Assembly (NCBI GenBank): GCA_011192085.1
Contig: DUEQ01000336.1
Span: forward strand, 1 to 5,828
DNA: 5,828 bases
Direction of reading: 5' to 3'
Source: Caldilineae bacterium
GTDB lineage: Bacteria > Chloroflexota > Anaerolineae > J102
The position numbers and the translations under genes are program-made. Shown piece by piece: positions 1 to 5,828 of the stretch. Numbering within the stretch: position 1 is the first letter of the stretch; each line of letters starts with the position of its first letter. Under the pieces are notes generated by a model, which saw only the letters and a list, made by a program, of their open reading frames with translations, made no database searches and was not told the origin of the DNA.

Positions 1-1042
1 TCCCGCCATCGGTCGGGCCCGACGCATGCAGGTGCGCAAGCCTTCCGAGCAGCACGAGGTCATGATCGAGGCCGTGGAGAATCACATGCCCGAGGTCATC
101 GTCATCGACGAGATCGGCCGCGCCTTGGAGGCCGAAGCCGCACGCACTATTGCGGAGCGGGGCGTCCAGCTCATCGGCACAGCGCACGGCCGCACCCTGG
201 CCAACCTGCTCCTCAACCCCACCCTCTCCGACCTGGTGGGCGGCATCGAGTCGGTCACTCTGTCGGACGAGGAGGCTCGCCGCCGGGGCACGCAGAAATC
301 GGTGCTGGAGCGACGCTCGCCCCCGACCTTTGACGTGCTCATCGAGATCGTGGATCGCCAGCACCTCATCGTCCACCACGACGTGAGCAAGGCCGTGGAC
401 GCGATCCTGCGGGACCGGCTCCTAAAACCCGAGACCCGCTATCGCAACGAGAACGGCGAGATCATCATCGAGAAGGGCGATTCCCTGAAGAAGGACCGCA
501 CGGGCCTGCCCAAACGATCTCGCTACGACAATGGCTATGACCGGGAGGCCTTCCATGGCCGGGATGAACGCAGCGGCGCGGTGCGGGCTGCGCGCATCTA
601 TCCCTACGGGGTAGGCCAGAACCGGCTACGCTCTGCCGCGCAGAATCTGGGCGTGCCCATCGAGATCGTCAACGACCTGCGCCGGGCCTCCGCGGTCATC
701 ACTCTGAAGAACTACTATCGCAAGCGCCCGCAGCCCATCAGCGAGGCCGAGGAGCGGGGCATCCCCATTTATGTCCTCCGCTCCAACACCGTCCACCAGA
801 TGGAGACCCTGCTGGCCGATATCTTCGCACTACGGGTGGATACCGCGGATCCGGTGGGTTTGGCCATTGAGGAAACCATGCGCGGGGTGGAGAAGGTGCT
901 GGCGGGCGCGCCCGTGGTCGAACTTTCGCCCCAGCCGCCCGAGGTGCGACGCCTGCAACATCAGCTCGCCCGCGAGGCCAACCTCATCTCCCACTCCTAC
1001 GGCCGCGAGCCCAACCGCCGCGTGCGGCTGTATCGAGAGTAA
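1..1042 (+). CDS. R3H domain-containing ATPase (Ycf45/SpoIIIAA-like), 5' partial
   Basis: The reading frame is open to the left edge (codons from base 2 read PAIGRARR before the Met at 26), so the true start and the Walker A loop lie outside the window. Numbering from that Met (338 residues), a Walker B strand EVIVIDEIG lies at 23-31 with acidic D28/E29. It is followed by LIGTAHG (49-55), typical of secretion-type/SpoIIIAA-like P-loop ATPases. A charged linker (about 135-190) leads to a second conserved block (about 190-270, with TLKNYYRKRP and GIPIYVLRSNTV). The C-terminus is an R3H domain: RRLQH (308-312) supplies the Arg-x3-His signature, followed by SHSYGREPNRRVRLY. R3H domains bind single-stranded nucleic acid, so the protein is probably a cytoplasmic ATP-dependent nucleic-acid-binding factor; its exact role is unknown. 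It ends in TAA and is convergent with tsaD. Similar proteins occur in cyanobacteria, plastids (Ycf45), Firmicutes and Chloroflexota. The family call is firm, the function is not. Confidence 0.9.
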   Translation, partial: PAIGRARRMQVRKPSEQHEVMIEAVENHMPEVIVIDEIGRALEAEAARTIAERGVQLIGTAHGRTLANLLLNPTLSDLVGGIESVTLSDEEARRRGTQKSVLERRSPPTFDVLIEIVDRQHLIVHHDVSKAVDAILRDRLLKPETRYRNENGEIIIEKGDSLKKDRTGLPKRSRYDNGYDREAFHGRDERSGAVRAARIYPYGVGQNRLRSAAQNLGVPIEIVNDLRRASAVITLKNYYRKRPQPISEAEERGIPIYVLRSNTVHQMETLLADIFALRVDTADPVGLAIEETMRGVEKVLAGAPVVELSPQPPEVRRLQHQLAREANLISHSYGREPNRRVRLYRE

Positions 1043-1049
1043 ATCTAGC

Positions 1050-1077
1050 AAATAAAGTCCCCAGCAAGCCAGGCGGG
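1050..1077 (-). terminator. weak candidate terminator for tsaD
   Basis: In the 50-bp gap between the convergent R3H gene and tsaD, the - strand can fold CCCGC-(7 nt)-GC-T-GGG. This is a five-pair stem with one bulged base (1060-1077). Three bases later comes the T-rich run TTTATTT (1056 to 1050). The stem is short and interrupted, so this is only a candidate. No stronger hairpin was seen in the gap for either strand. Confidence 0.25.
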
Positions 1078-1092
1078 CGCGGGCGACCAGAT

Positions 1093-2142
1093 CTAAAGGA
1101 CCAACGGCAGGTTGGGGATGACGTCCATCTCCAGGCCCGCGCGCTCGCCCGCGAGGAAGCGGTAATGCCCCGCGGCCGCAATCATGGCCGCGTTGTCGGT
1201 GCAAAGGTGGATGGGCGGGACGGAGACGGGCACGGGCGCGCGCTCGCGCATGGTCTGGCGCAGGACCGCGTTGGCCGACACCCCGCCGCAGACGCAGATC
1301 TCGGTGACGCCCCTCTCCTGCGCGGCCGCGACCGTCTTCTCCACCAACGCGTCCACCAGGGTCCGCTGGAAGGACGCGGCCAGATCGGCCACGGTCTGCG
1401 GGGGCAGATTTTCGCCGGGGGTGAGCTTGCGGCTGGATGAGAGGTCCTGCCCCTCGATGCGCTGCACCGCGCGCAGCACCGCGGTCTTCAGGCCGCTGAA
1501 GCTGAAATCGTAGAGATTTTGCGTGCGGGCTTTCGGAAAGCGGAAGGCGCGGGGCTCGCCCGTTTGGGCGGCGTTCTGGATAGCTGGGCCGCCGGGATAG
1601 CCGAGGCCGAGGACGCGGGCCACCTTGTCGAAGGCCTCCCCCGCAGCGTCGTCGATGGTCCCGCCCAACCGTTCATATTGCCCGTGATCATGCATCAAGA
1701 TGAGCTCCGTATGTCCCCCGCTGACGATGAGCACCAGCACGGGGAAGGTTTTGTCGGGATTGTTGCCTTCGGCCTCGATCCAGTTGGAGTACACATGCCC
1801 TTCCAGGTGATTGATCCCCAGCAAAGGCAGGCCGCGGGCCCAGGCCGCGCCCTTGGCCGCGTTCACGCCCACCAGCAGCGAGCCCGCCAGGCCCGGGCCG
1901 CGGGTCACGGCCACCGCGTCCAGCTCATCCCAACTGACGCTCGCGTCCGCCAGGGCCTGCCGGATGACAGGGATGATGGCCAGCACATGCTGGCGAGACG
2001 CCATCTCGGGGAAGACGCCGCCATACTGACGATGCAGGTCGATCTGCGAGGCGACCACATTGCTGAGCATGACGCGGCCATCCCGCACCACCGCGGCCGC
2101 GGTCTCATCGCAAGAGGTTTCAATGCCAAGGATCAAGGTCAT
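1093..2142 (-). CDS. tsaD: tRNA N6-adenosine threonylcarbamoyltransferase TsaD
   Basis: TsaD transfers the threonylcarbamoyl group from threonylcarbamoyl-AMP to N6 of A37 in tRNAs that read ANN codons (t6A), working in bacteria with TsaB and TsaE in the cytoplasm. The 349-residue length is normal for the Kae1/TsaD/YgjD family. Visible landmarks are the N-terminal ASKHA-fold motif [10 protein letters not shown] (6-15), ASRQH (48-52), the metal-binding HLEGH (H112, H116), the phosphate loop SGGHTEL (141-147), FSFSGLKTA (213-221), CGGVSAN (285-291) and the metal ligand D316 in CTDNAAM. All key residues look intact. The ATG is preceded by the CT-rich leader of the 35-bp gap after the epimerase gene and has no Shine-Dalgarno match. 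No GTG, TTG or ATG lies in frame in that gap, so the start is likely correct and translation may depend on coupling. tsaB, tsaE and rimI are not in the window. It is the last gene of the - strand run. Confidence 0.97.
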   Translation of the reverse strand: MTLILGIETSCDETAAAVVRDGRVMLSNVVASQIDLHRQYGGVFPEMASRQHVLAIIPVIRQALADASVSWDELDAVAVTRGPGLAGSLLVGVNAAKGAAWARGLPLLGINHLEGHVYSNWIEAEGNNPDKTFPVLVLIVSGGHTELILMHDHGQYERLGGTIDDAAGEAFDKVARVLGLGYPGGPAIQNAAQTGEPRAFRFPKARTQNLYDFSFSGLKTAVLRAVQRIEGQDLSSSRKLTPGENLPPQTVADLAASFQRTLVDALVEKTVAAAQERGVTEICVCGGVSANAVLRQTMRERAPVPVSVPPIHLCTDNAAMIAAAGHYRFLAGERAGLEMDVIPNLPLVL

Positions 2143-2161
2143 CGCTGGTTGGGGGATCGTT

Positions 2162-2175
2162 GGAAGGAAGGAAGG
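2162..2175. repeat. GGAA tetranucleotide repeat in tsaD leader
   Basis: Three and a half copies of GGAA (CCTT on the coding strand) sit in the short gap between the epimerase stop and the tsaD ATG. The coding-strand leader is therefore pyrimidine-rich and lacks a purine-rich ribosome binding site. The repeat is short and could be chance. Confidence 0.8.
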
Positions 2176-2177
2176 CG

Positions 2178-2594
2178 TCAGTTTGAGGAGGCGGGCGTCG
2201 GCTCCAGGAATTCGATGAGCACGCCGTGCGCAGCTTTGGGATGGACGAAGAAACCCAATCCCTCAGCCGCCTGGATGGGCTCCTGGTTGATGAGCTGCAC
2301 ATCCCGCGCGGCCAGCTCCTCCAGACTGGCGTGCACGTCAGGCACTTCCAGGCAGATGTGATGAAGCCCTTCGCCCCGCTTGGCCAGATATTTGGCCACG
2401 CCCGAGGTCTCGGTGGTGGGGGAGATGAGCTCAATGGCGCTGTCGCCCGCGGGCAGGAAGGCGATCGCCACCTCCTGTTCGGGCATGATCAGACGCTTGC
2501 TCACGATCAGGCCGAGGTTGTCGCGATAGGTGCGGACAGCTTCATCCAGGTCATGGACGACGATAGCGATGTGATTGATGCGAGTGATGTTCAT
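2178..2594 (-). CDS. mce: methylmalonyl-CoA epimerase (VOC/glyoxalase superfamily)
   Basis: This 138-residue protein matches methylmalonyl-CoA epimerase, which interconverts (S)- and (R)-methylmalonyl-CoA between propionyl-CoA carboxylase and methylmalonyl-CoA mutase. It has two VOC modules. The predicted metal ligands are H8 (INHIAIVV, first strand), E55 (AIELISP), one of H78/H79 (GLHHICLEV) and E128 (VLIEFLEP). Other family hallmarks are [15 protein letters not shown] (15-29), [15 protein letters not shown] (66-80) and the C-terminal [15 protein letters not shown]. Length and motif order are normal for the family. The ATG at 2594 has a good ribosome binding site, GAGAGG, six bases upstream. 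It starts 12 bp after the thioesterase stop, so the two genes are almost certainly co-transcribed. The mutase and propionyl-CoA carboxylase genes are not in this window. A different VOC enzyme is possible, but the motif set fits the epimerase best. Confidence 0.92.
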   Translation of the reverse strand: MNITRINHIAIVVHDLDEAVRTYRDNLGLIVSKRLIMPEQEVAIAFLPAGDSAIELISPTTETSGVAKYLAKRGEGLHHICLEVPDVHASLEELAARDVQLINQEPIQAAEGLGFFVHPKAAHGVLIEFLEPTPASSN

Positions 2595-2600
2595 GAACCG

Positions 2601-2606
2601 CCTCTC
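2601..2606 (-). promoter_or_regulatory. ribosome binding site of methylmalonyl-CoA epimerase
   Basis: The coding strand reads GAGAGG, then CGGTTC, then the ATG at 2594, giving a six-base spacer. It lies entirely within the 12-bp gap after the TGA of the upstream thioesterase gene. This is the clearest Shine-Dalgarno site in the window with a matching start codon. Confidence 0.75.
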
Positions 2607-3122
2607 TCATTCAGGGTCGGGGATGATGAAGAGTTCCAGATCGGGGTCCAGGCCCGCGGCCGCGGTCTCCTTCAGGATGCGCTCCAGCGGGATTTTGATG
2701 TATTTGCCGTGGGCGACCACCGCCACCCGGCCATCCGCGGTGAGAAGCTCGCCCTCGGCCTCGAAGACGCGCCGAGTGTCGCGGGTGAGCCTGCCCACCA
2801 CGGTGAGCATCTCGCCCATGGGCACAGGCAGCTTGTATTTCAGGGTGAGCTCCGCTGTGACTCCCCAGGTCTTGGCGTCGCCCCAGACCGCGCGGCCCAT
2901 GGTCTCATCCATGATGGAGGCGATGACGCCGCCGTGGACCCGGCTCGGATAGCCCTGATGATGGTCCGCGGGCAGGAATCGGGCCACGCAGGCGCTCTCA
3001 TCGATCTGATAGAAGTGGGCGTGCAGGCCCGCGGGATTCTCGACTCCGCAGACAAAGCACATGCGGGAGTTGTACTGCTTTTGGGCGTTGTGCTGGTTGA
3101 TGTGGTCGTAAGGCGTGGGCAT
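2607..3122 (-). CDS. PaaI-like hotdog-fold thioesterase with N-terminal CxxC motif
   Basis: This is a single-domain hotdog protein, 171 residues from the chosen ATG. It should hydrolyse an acyl-CoA or related thioester in the cytoplasm; the substrate cannot be told from sequence. An N-terminal segment carries MCFVCGVENPAGLHAHFY (residues 21-38), with a Cys-x2-Cys pair (C22, C25) often seen in this PaaI subgroup. The core follows with SRVHGGVIASIMDETMG (60-76), where HGG and D72/E73 form the usual PaaI active-site helix. Strands TAELTLKYKLPVP and FEAEGELLTADGRVAVVAHGKYI complete the fold. The start is uncertain. The frame is open back to an ATG at 3269 that overlaps the lon 3' end by 41 bp, with no ribosome binding site. 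A GTG at 3155 directly abuts GGAGAG. The ATG at 3122 was chosen because it begins just ahead of the recognisable family region, though it too lacks a Shine-Dalgarno match. The TGA lies 12 bp before the epimerase start. Confidence 0.85.
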   Translation of the reverse strand: MPTPYDHINQHNAQKQYNSRMCFVCGVENPAGLHAHFYQIDESACVARFLPADHHQGYPSRVHGGVIASIMDETMGRAVWGDAKTWGVTAELTLKYKLPVPMGEMLTVVGRLTRDTRRVFEAEGELLTADGRVAVVAHGKYIKIPLERILKETAAAGLDPDLELFIIPDPE

Positions 3123-3212
3123 GGCAAAAGTGTCGGCGTATGGGTGTTCTGTCACCTCTCCACGTGAGGCTTGGGACGGAGCTTCCAAAGACGCGGGGAG
3201 GGTTATTCCGAT

Positions 3213-3218
3213 CTCCTT
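3213..3218 (-). promoter_or_regulatory. unpaired Shine-Dalgarno-like AAGGAG after lon
   Basis: The coding strand has AAGGAG 10 bases after the lon TAA. The next in-frame codons are ATC, GGA and ATA (six-base spacer to ATA), so no ATG, GTG or TTG sits at normal spacing. It is in frame with the thioesterase, and the nearest ordinary start candidate is a TTG about 24 bases downstream. It could mark a rare non-canonical start or be a chance match. Confidence 0.3.
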
Positions 3219-3228
3219 CTCTGTGGCG

Positions 3229-5823
3229 TTAGCGCTCCGATTCGGAGATTTCCGGAGTTTCGATGTCATCAGACGTCGTGGGCGTGTCGCCCTCTTCTTT
3301 CAGACCTGGCGGGGGCGGCTGCACCACTTCCTCACACAGGGCCAGGTCCCACACATCCTGCACTGTGCGCACGAAGTGGAACGCGAGCTGCTCCCGCACT
3401 TCGTCGGGCGCGTCCTCCAGGTCGGGTTCATTGTGCTCGGGCAGGATGACGTGGGTCAGGCCCTGGCGATGCGCGGCCAGCACCTTTTCGCGCACGCCGC
3501 CGATGCGGGTGACCTTGCCCCGCAGGGTGATCTCGCCCGTCATGGCGAAGCCCTCGCGCACGCAGCGCCCAGTCACCAGGGAGAGGAGCGCGGTGGCGAT
3601 GGCAATGCCTGCGGAGGGGCCGTCCTTGGGCTGTGCGCCCGCGGGCACATGGACGTGGATATCGTGCTGGTAGAACCACTGGCCGGGGATGTCGTAGCGG
3701 TCGGCTGCGCTGCGCACATAGCTGAGCGCGGTCATGGCCGATTCTTTCATCACGTTGCCCAGATGGCCAGTGAGGGTGAGCCGTCCCTTGCCGGGCATGG
3801 CCGTGGCCTCGATGTAGAGCACCTGCCCGCCGTAAGGGGTCCAGGCCAGGCCTGTGGCCACGCCGGGCGCTTTCACCCACTCGTGGGCCTCGTCGAAGAA
3901 CCGGGGTCGTCCCAGCCATTCGGCCAGGTTGTCCTCGGTGATGTGCACGGGCTCTGCGTTGCCCGCGGCCACCCGGGTCGCGACCTTGCGGGCGATGGCG
4001 CCGATGCGGCGCTCCAGGGTGCGGACGCCCGCTTCGCGGGTGTATTCTCGTATGATCTTGCAGATGGCCCCGTCGTCGAAGGCGATCTCCTCGGGCCGGA
4101 GGCTGTTTTCGCGGATCTGGCGGGGGATGAGGTAGCCTTTGGCGATGGCAACCTTATCCCGGTCAGTGTAGCTGGAAAGCTCGATAATCTCCATGCGGTC
4201 CCGCAGGGGGCCGGGGATGGGATCAAGCCAGTTGGCCGTGGTGATGAAGAAGACCTCGGAGAGATCGAAGGGGACGTCGAGGTAGTGATCGCGGAAATCG
4301 CTGTTCTGCTCGGGGTCGAGGACCTCCAGCAGGGCGCTGGCCGGGTCCCCGCGGAAATCGCGGCCCAGCTTGTCCACCTCGTCGAGCATGAAGACGGGGT
4401 TGCGGCTCTCGATGCGGCGCAGGGATTGGATGATGCGGCCGGGCATGGAGCCGATGTAGGTGCGGCGGAAGCCGCGGATCTCGGCCTCGTCGCGGATGCC
4501 GCCCAGGGCCAGGCGCACGAATTTGCGGTTCATGGCCCGGGCGATGCTCAGTCCCAGGCTGGTCTTGCCCACGCCGGGCGGGCCCACAAAACAGAGGATG
4601 ACGCCCTCCCGGTCTTTGCGGATGTAATCGGTGGGCAGGTCGTCCGAGGGCGCTTCGTCCTTGCGCTCCTGCCGCAGCTTGCGCACGGCCAGGAATTCAA
4701 GGATGCGGTCTTTGATGTCTTCAAGGCCGTAGTGATCTTCGTCCAGGACCTGACGCGCATGTTCGATGTCGAGGTTGTCTTCGGTGCGCTTCTGCCAGGG
4801 CAGGCTTACCATCCAGTCGAGATAGGTTTTGATCACCGAGTATTCGGGGGCCTGGATGGGGATGCGGCGCATGCGTTCCAGCTCGCGACGGGCTTCTTTC
4901 TCCGCCTCTTCGGGCATGCCCGCGGCGTCGATGCGCTCCTCCAGCTCCTTGATCTCCTCCAACTGGGGGTTCTCCTCGCCCAACTCCCGCTGAATCACCT
5001 CCATCTGCTTGCGCAGGTAGAAATCACGCTGCGCCTTCTCCATCTCGCCCTGGGCTTCTTCCTGGATCTTCTGCGCGAGCTGACGGATTTTGACCTCGGT
5101 GCGCAGCAGCGCGTTCAGCAGGCGCAGTTTTTCCTTCAGCGGGTCTGCTTCGAGGATGGCCTGGGCGTCCGCGAGCTTAAGACCGGCGCTGGAGGCCAGC
5201 AGGTAAGTGAGCTGTAATTCACCTTCCACGTTGCGGGCCGCGGATTCCATCTCCTCGGGCATTTGGGGGGAGAGGGAGACGAGTTGAGAGAAGAGGTCTT
5301 TGGCCGAGGCGGCCAGGGCCTGCTCCTCCAGGTCGCGCATTTCCCGGTCCGGAATCTGCTGATAGCGCACCCGCAGGAAGGGCTCCTCCGCGGTGTATGC
5401 TTCGATGCGGATGCGTTCGAGGCCGTGGAGCATGAGCCGCACTGCGCCATCGGGAGAGCGCACCATGCGATGGATCCGGGCGACCGCGCCCACGCGGTGG
5501 ATCTCATCCGGGCCCGGCTCCTCCAGCTCGGGGTCTTTGCTCGCAGCCAGGGCGATGAGCTTCAGGTCTTTTTCCACCAGGTAGTCGAGGAGGCGCATGG
5601 AGCGGGACTGGCCCACGGTGATGGGCAGCCACATGGTGGGATACATGACCACCCCGCGCAGGGGGAGCAAGGGCAATTCCCCAAACGTCCCCTCGGGTGC
5701 AGGCGTCTCGGGCGCTTCTGCAGGCGCTTCCGGCGACGCCTGAATCACTTCCACGAGTTCCTCTTCCTGTTCTTTCGTTTCGTCCTCTAGGGTGAAAATT
5801 TTATCTCGCAGATTCTTGAGCAT
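3229..5823 (-). CDS. lon: ATP-dependent Lon protease (LonA, S16 family)
   Basis: Lon is a cytoplasmic homo-hexameric AAA+ serine protease that degrades misfolded and selected regulatory proteins. The 864-residue chain has the full LonA layout. The substrate-binding N domain starts at [15 protein letters not shown] (50-64). A helical/coiled region (about 245-330) includes [18 protein letters not shown] (266-283). The AAA+ module has Walker A GPPGVGKT (414-421), Walker B VFMLDEVD (477-484) and the sensor/arginine region [23 protein letters not shown] (525-547). The protease domain (about 640-830) has the Ser-Lys dyad: S737 in KDGPSAG and K780 in [11 protein letters not shown]. Their 43-residue separation matches E. 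coli S679/K722. The extra parts are a charged, then Ala/Pro/Glu-rich N-terminal tail (about 1-48) and a C-terminal tail (about 833-864) that begins with PPPP and is acidic. Only five bases precede the ATG, so its ribosome binding site cannot be judged and a start further upstream is possible. It heads the - strand run, 106 bp before the thioesterase. Confidence 0.97.
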   Translation of the reverse strand: MLKNLRDKIFTLEDETKEQEEELVEVIQASPEAPAEAPETPAPEGTFGELPLLPLRGVVMYPTMWLPITVGQSRSMRLLDYLVEKDLKLIALAASKDPELEEPGPDEIHRVGAVARIHRMVRSPDGAVRLMLHGLERIRIEAYTAEEPFLRVRYQQIPDREMRDLEEQALAASAKDLFSQLVSLSPQMPEEMESAARNVEGELQLTYLLASSAGLKLADAQAILEADPLKEKLRLLNALLRTEVKIRQLAQKIQEEAQGEMEKAQRDFYLRKQMEVIQRELGEENPQLEEIKELEERIDAAGMPEEAEKEARRELERMRRIPIQAPEYSVIKTYLDWMVSLPWQKRTEDNLDIEHARQVLDEDHYGLEDIKDRILEFLAVRKLRQERKDEAPSDDLPTDYIRKDREGVILCFVGPPGVGKTSLGLSIARAMNRKFVRLALGGIRDEAEIRGFRRTYIGSMPGRIIQSLRRIESRNPVFMLDEVDKLGRDFRGDPASALLEVLDPEQNSDFRDHYLDVPFDLSEVFFITTANWLDPIPGPLRDRMEIIELSSYTDRDKVAIAKGYLIPRQIRENSLRPEEIAFDDGAICKIIREYTREAGVRTLERRIGAIARKVATRVAAGNAEPVHITEDNLAEWLGRPRFFDEAHEWVKAPGVATGLAWTPYGGQVLYIEATAMPGKGRLTLTGHLGNVMKESAMTALSYVRSAADRYDIPGQWFYQHDIHVHVPAGAQPKDGPSAGIAIATALLSLVTGRCVREGFAMTGEITLRGKVTRIGGVREKVLAAHRQGLTHVILPEHNEPDLEDAPDEVREQLAFHFVRTVQDVWDLALCEEVVQPPPPGLKEEGDTPTTSDDIETPEISESER

Positions 5824-5828
5824 GAGGA

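Noticed and set aside
1043..1095. ATCTA repeated at both ends of the gap between the R3H gene and tsaD
   Set aside because: A five-base direct repeat is expected by chance and there is no mobile element or attachment-site context.
830..1204. Open frame on the - strand spanning the R3H gene 3' end and the tsaD 3' end
   Set aside because: It overlaps two well-supported genes, bridges the intergenic gap, and has Arg/Gly/Ala/His-rich low-information sequence.
3122..3155. Possible sigma70-like promoter (GTGACA as -35) just before the thioesterase ATG
   Set aside because: GTGACA matches TTGACA at five of six bases, but no acceptable -10 hexamer occurs at 16-18 bp spacing.
1519..3167. Two open frames on the + strand (1519-2361 and 2226-3167) opposite tsaD, the epimerase and the thioesterase
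   Set aside because: Both cross several intact - strand genes and their gaps, resemble no known family, and share the same shadow composition as the frame opposite lon.
3147..3168. CACGTG palindrome with flanking CCTC/GAGG between lon and the thioesterase
   Set aside because: The stem is only about four pairs around a six-base palindrome and has no T-tract, so it is neither a convincing terminator nor an identifiable operator.
3115..5217. A 700-codon open frame on the + strand opposite lon
   Set aside because: It lies antisense to a clearly identified lon gene, has no recognisable domain, and its His/Gly/Ala/Val/Leu-rich composition is what reverse-strand reading of GC-rich codons produces. 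Long antisense frames are expected at this GC content.

Overview
This GC-rich window from a bacterial chromosome is almost fully coding. It holds five genes, two of them touching or crossing the window edges. One gene on the + strand (1-1042, 5' end missing) encodes an ATPase with a C-terminal R3H nucleic-acid-binding domain. It converges, across about 50 bp, on a run of four genes on the - strand. In transcription order these are lon (5823 to 3229), a PaaI-like hotdog thioesterase (about 3122 to 2607), methylmalonyl-CoA epimerase (2594 to 2178) and tsaD (2142 to 1093).

The strong bias to G/C at third codon positions, the Ycf45/SpoIIIAA-like R3H ATPase, and the LonA, VOC-type epimerase and TsaD genes together suggest a GC-rich Chloroflexota (Anaerolineae-like) bacterium. 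That placement is inferred from family knowledge and was not tested. I see no rRNA, tRNA, insertion sequence, phage gene or CRISPR array.

The four - strand genes are spaced by about 106, 12 and 35 bp and probably form one transcription unit. The products are a protein quality-control protease (Lon), two acyl-CoA-type enzymes (thioesterase and methylmalonyl-CoA epimerase) and a universal tRNA-modification enzyme (TsaD, which makes t6A). They do not form an obvious single pathway, so this looks like a housekeeping operon and not a specialised system. The epimerase has a clear ribosome binding site. tsaD and the thioesterase do not, and the start of the thioesterase is uncertain.

I did not find a convincing undescribed system. 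The points most worth a second look are the R3H ATPase family member, the thioesterase start region (a strong Shine-Dalgarno-like AAGGAG with no ordinary start codon behind it), the GGAA tetranucleotide repeat in the tsaD leader, and the low-complexity tails on Lon.
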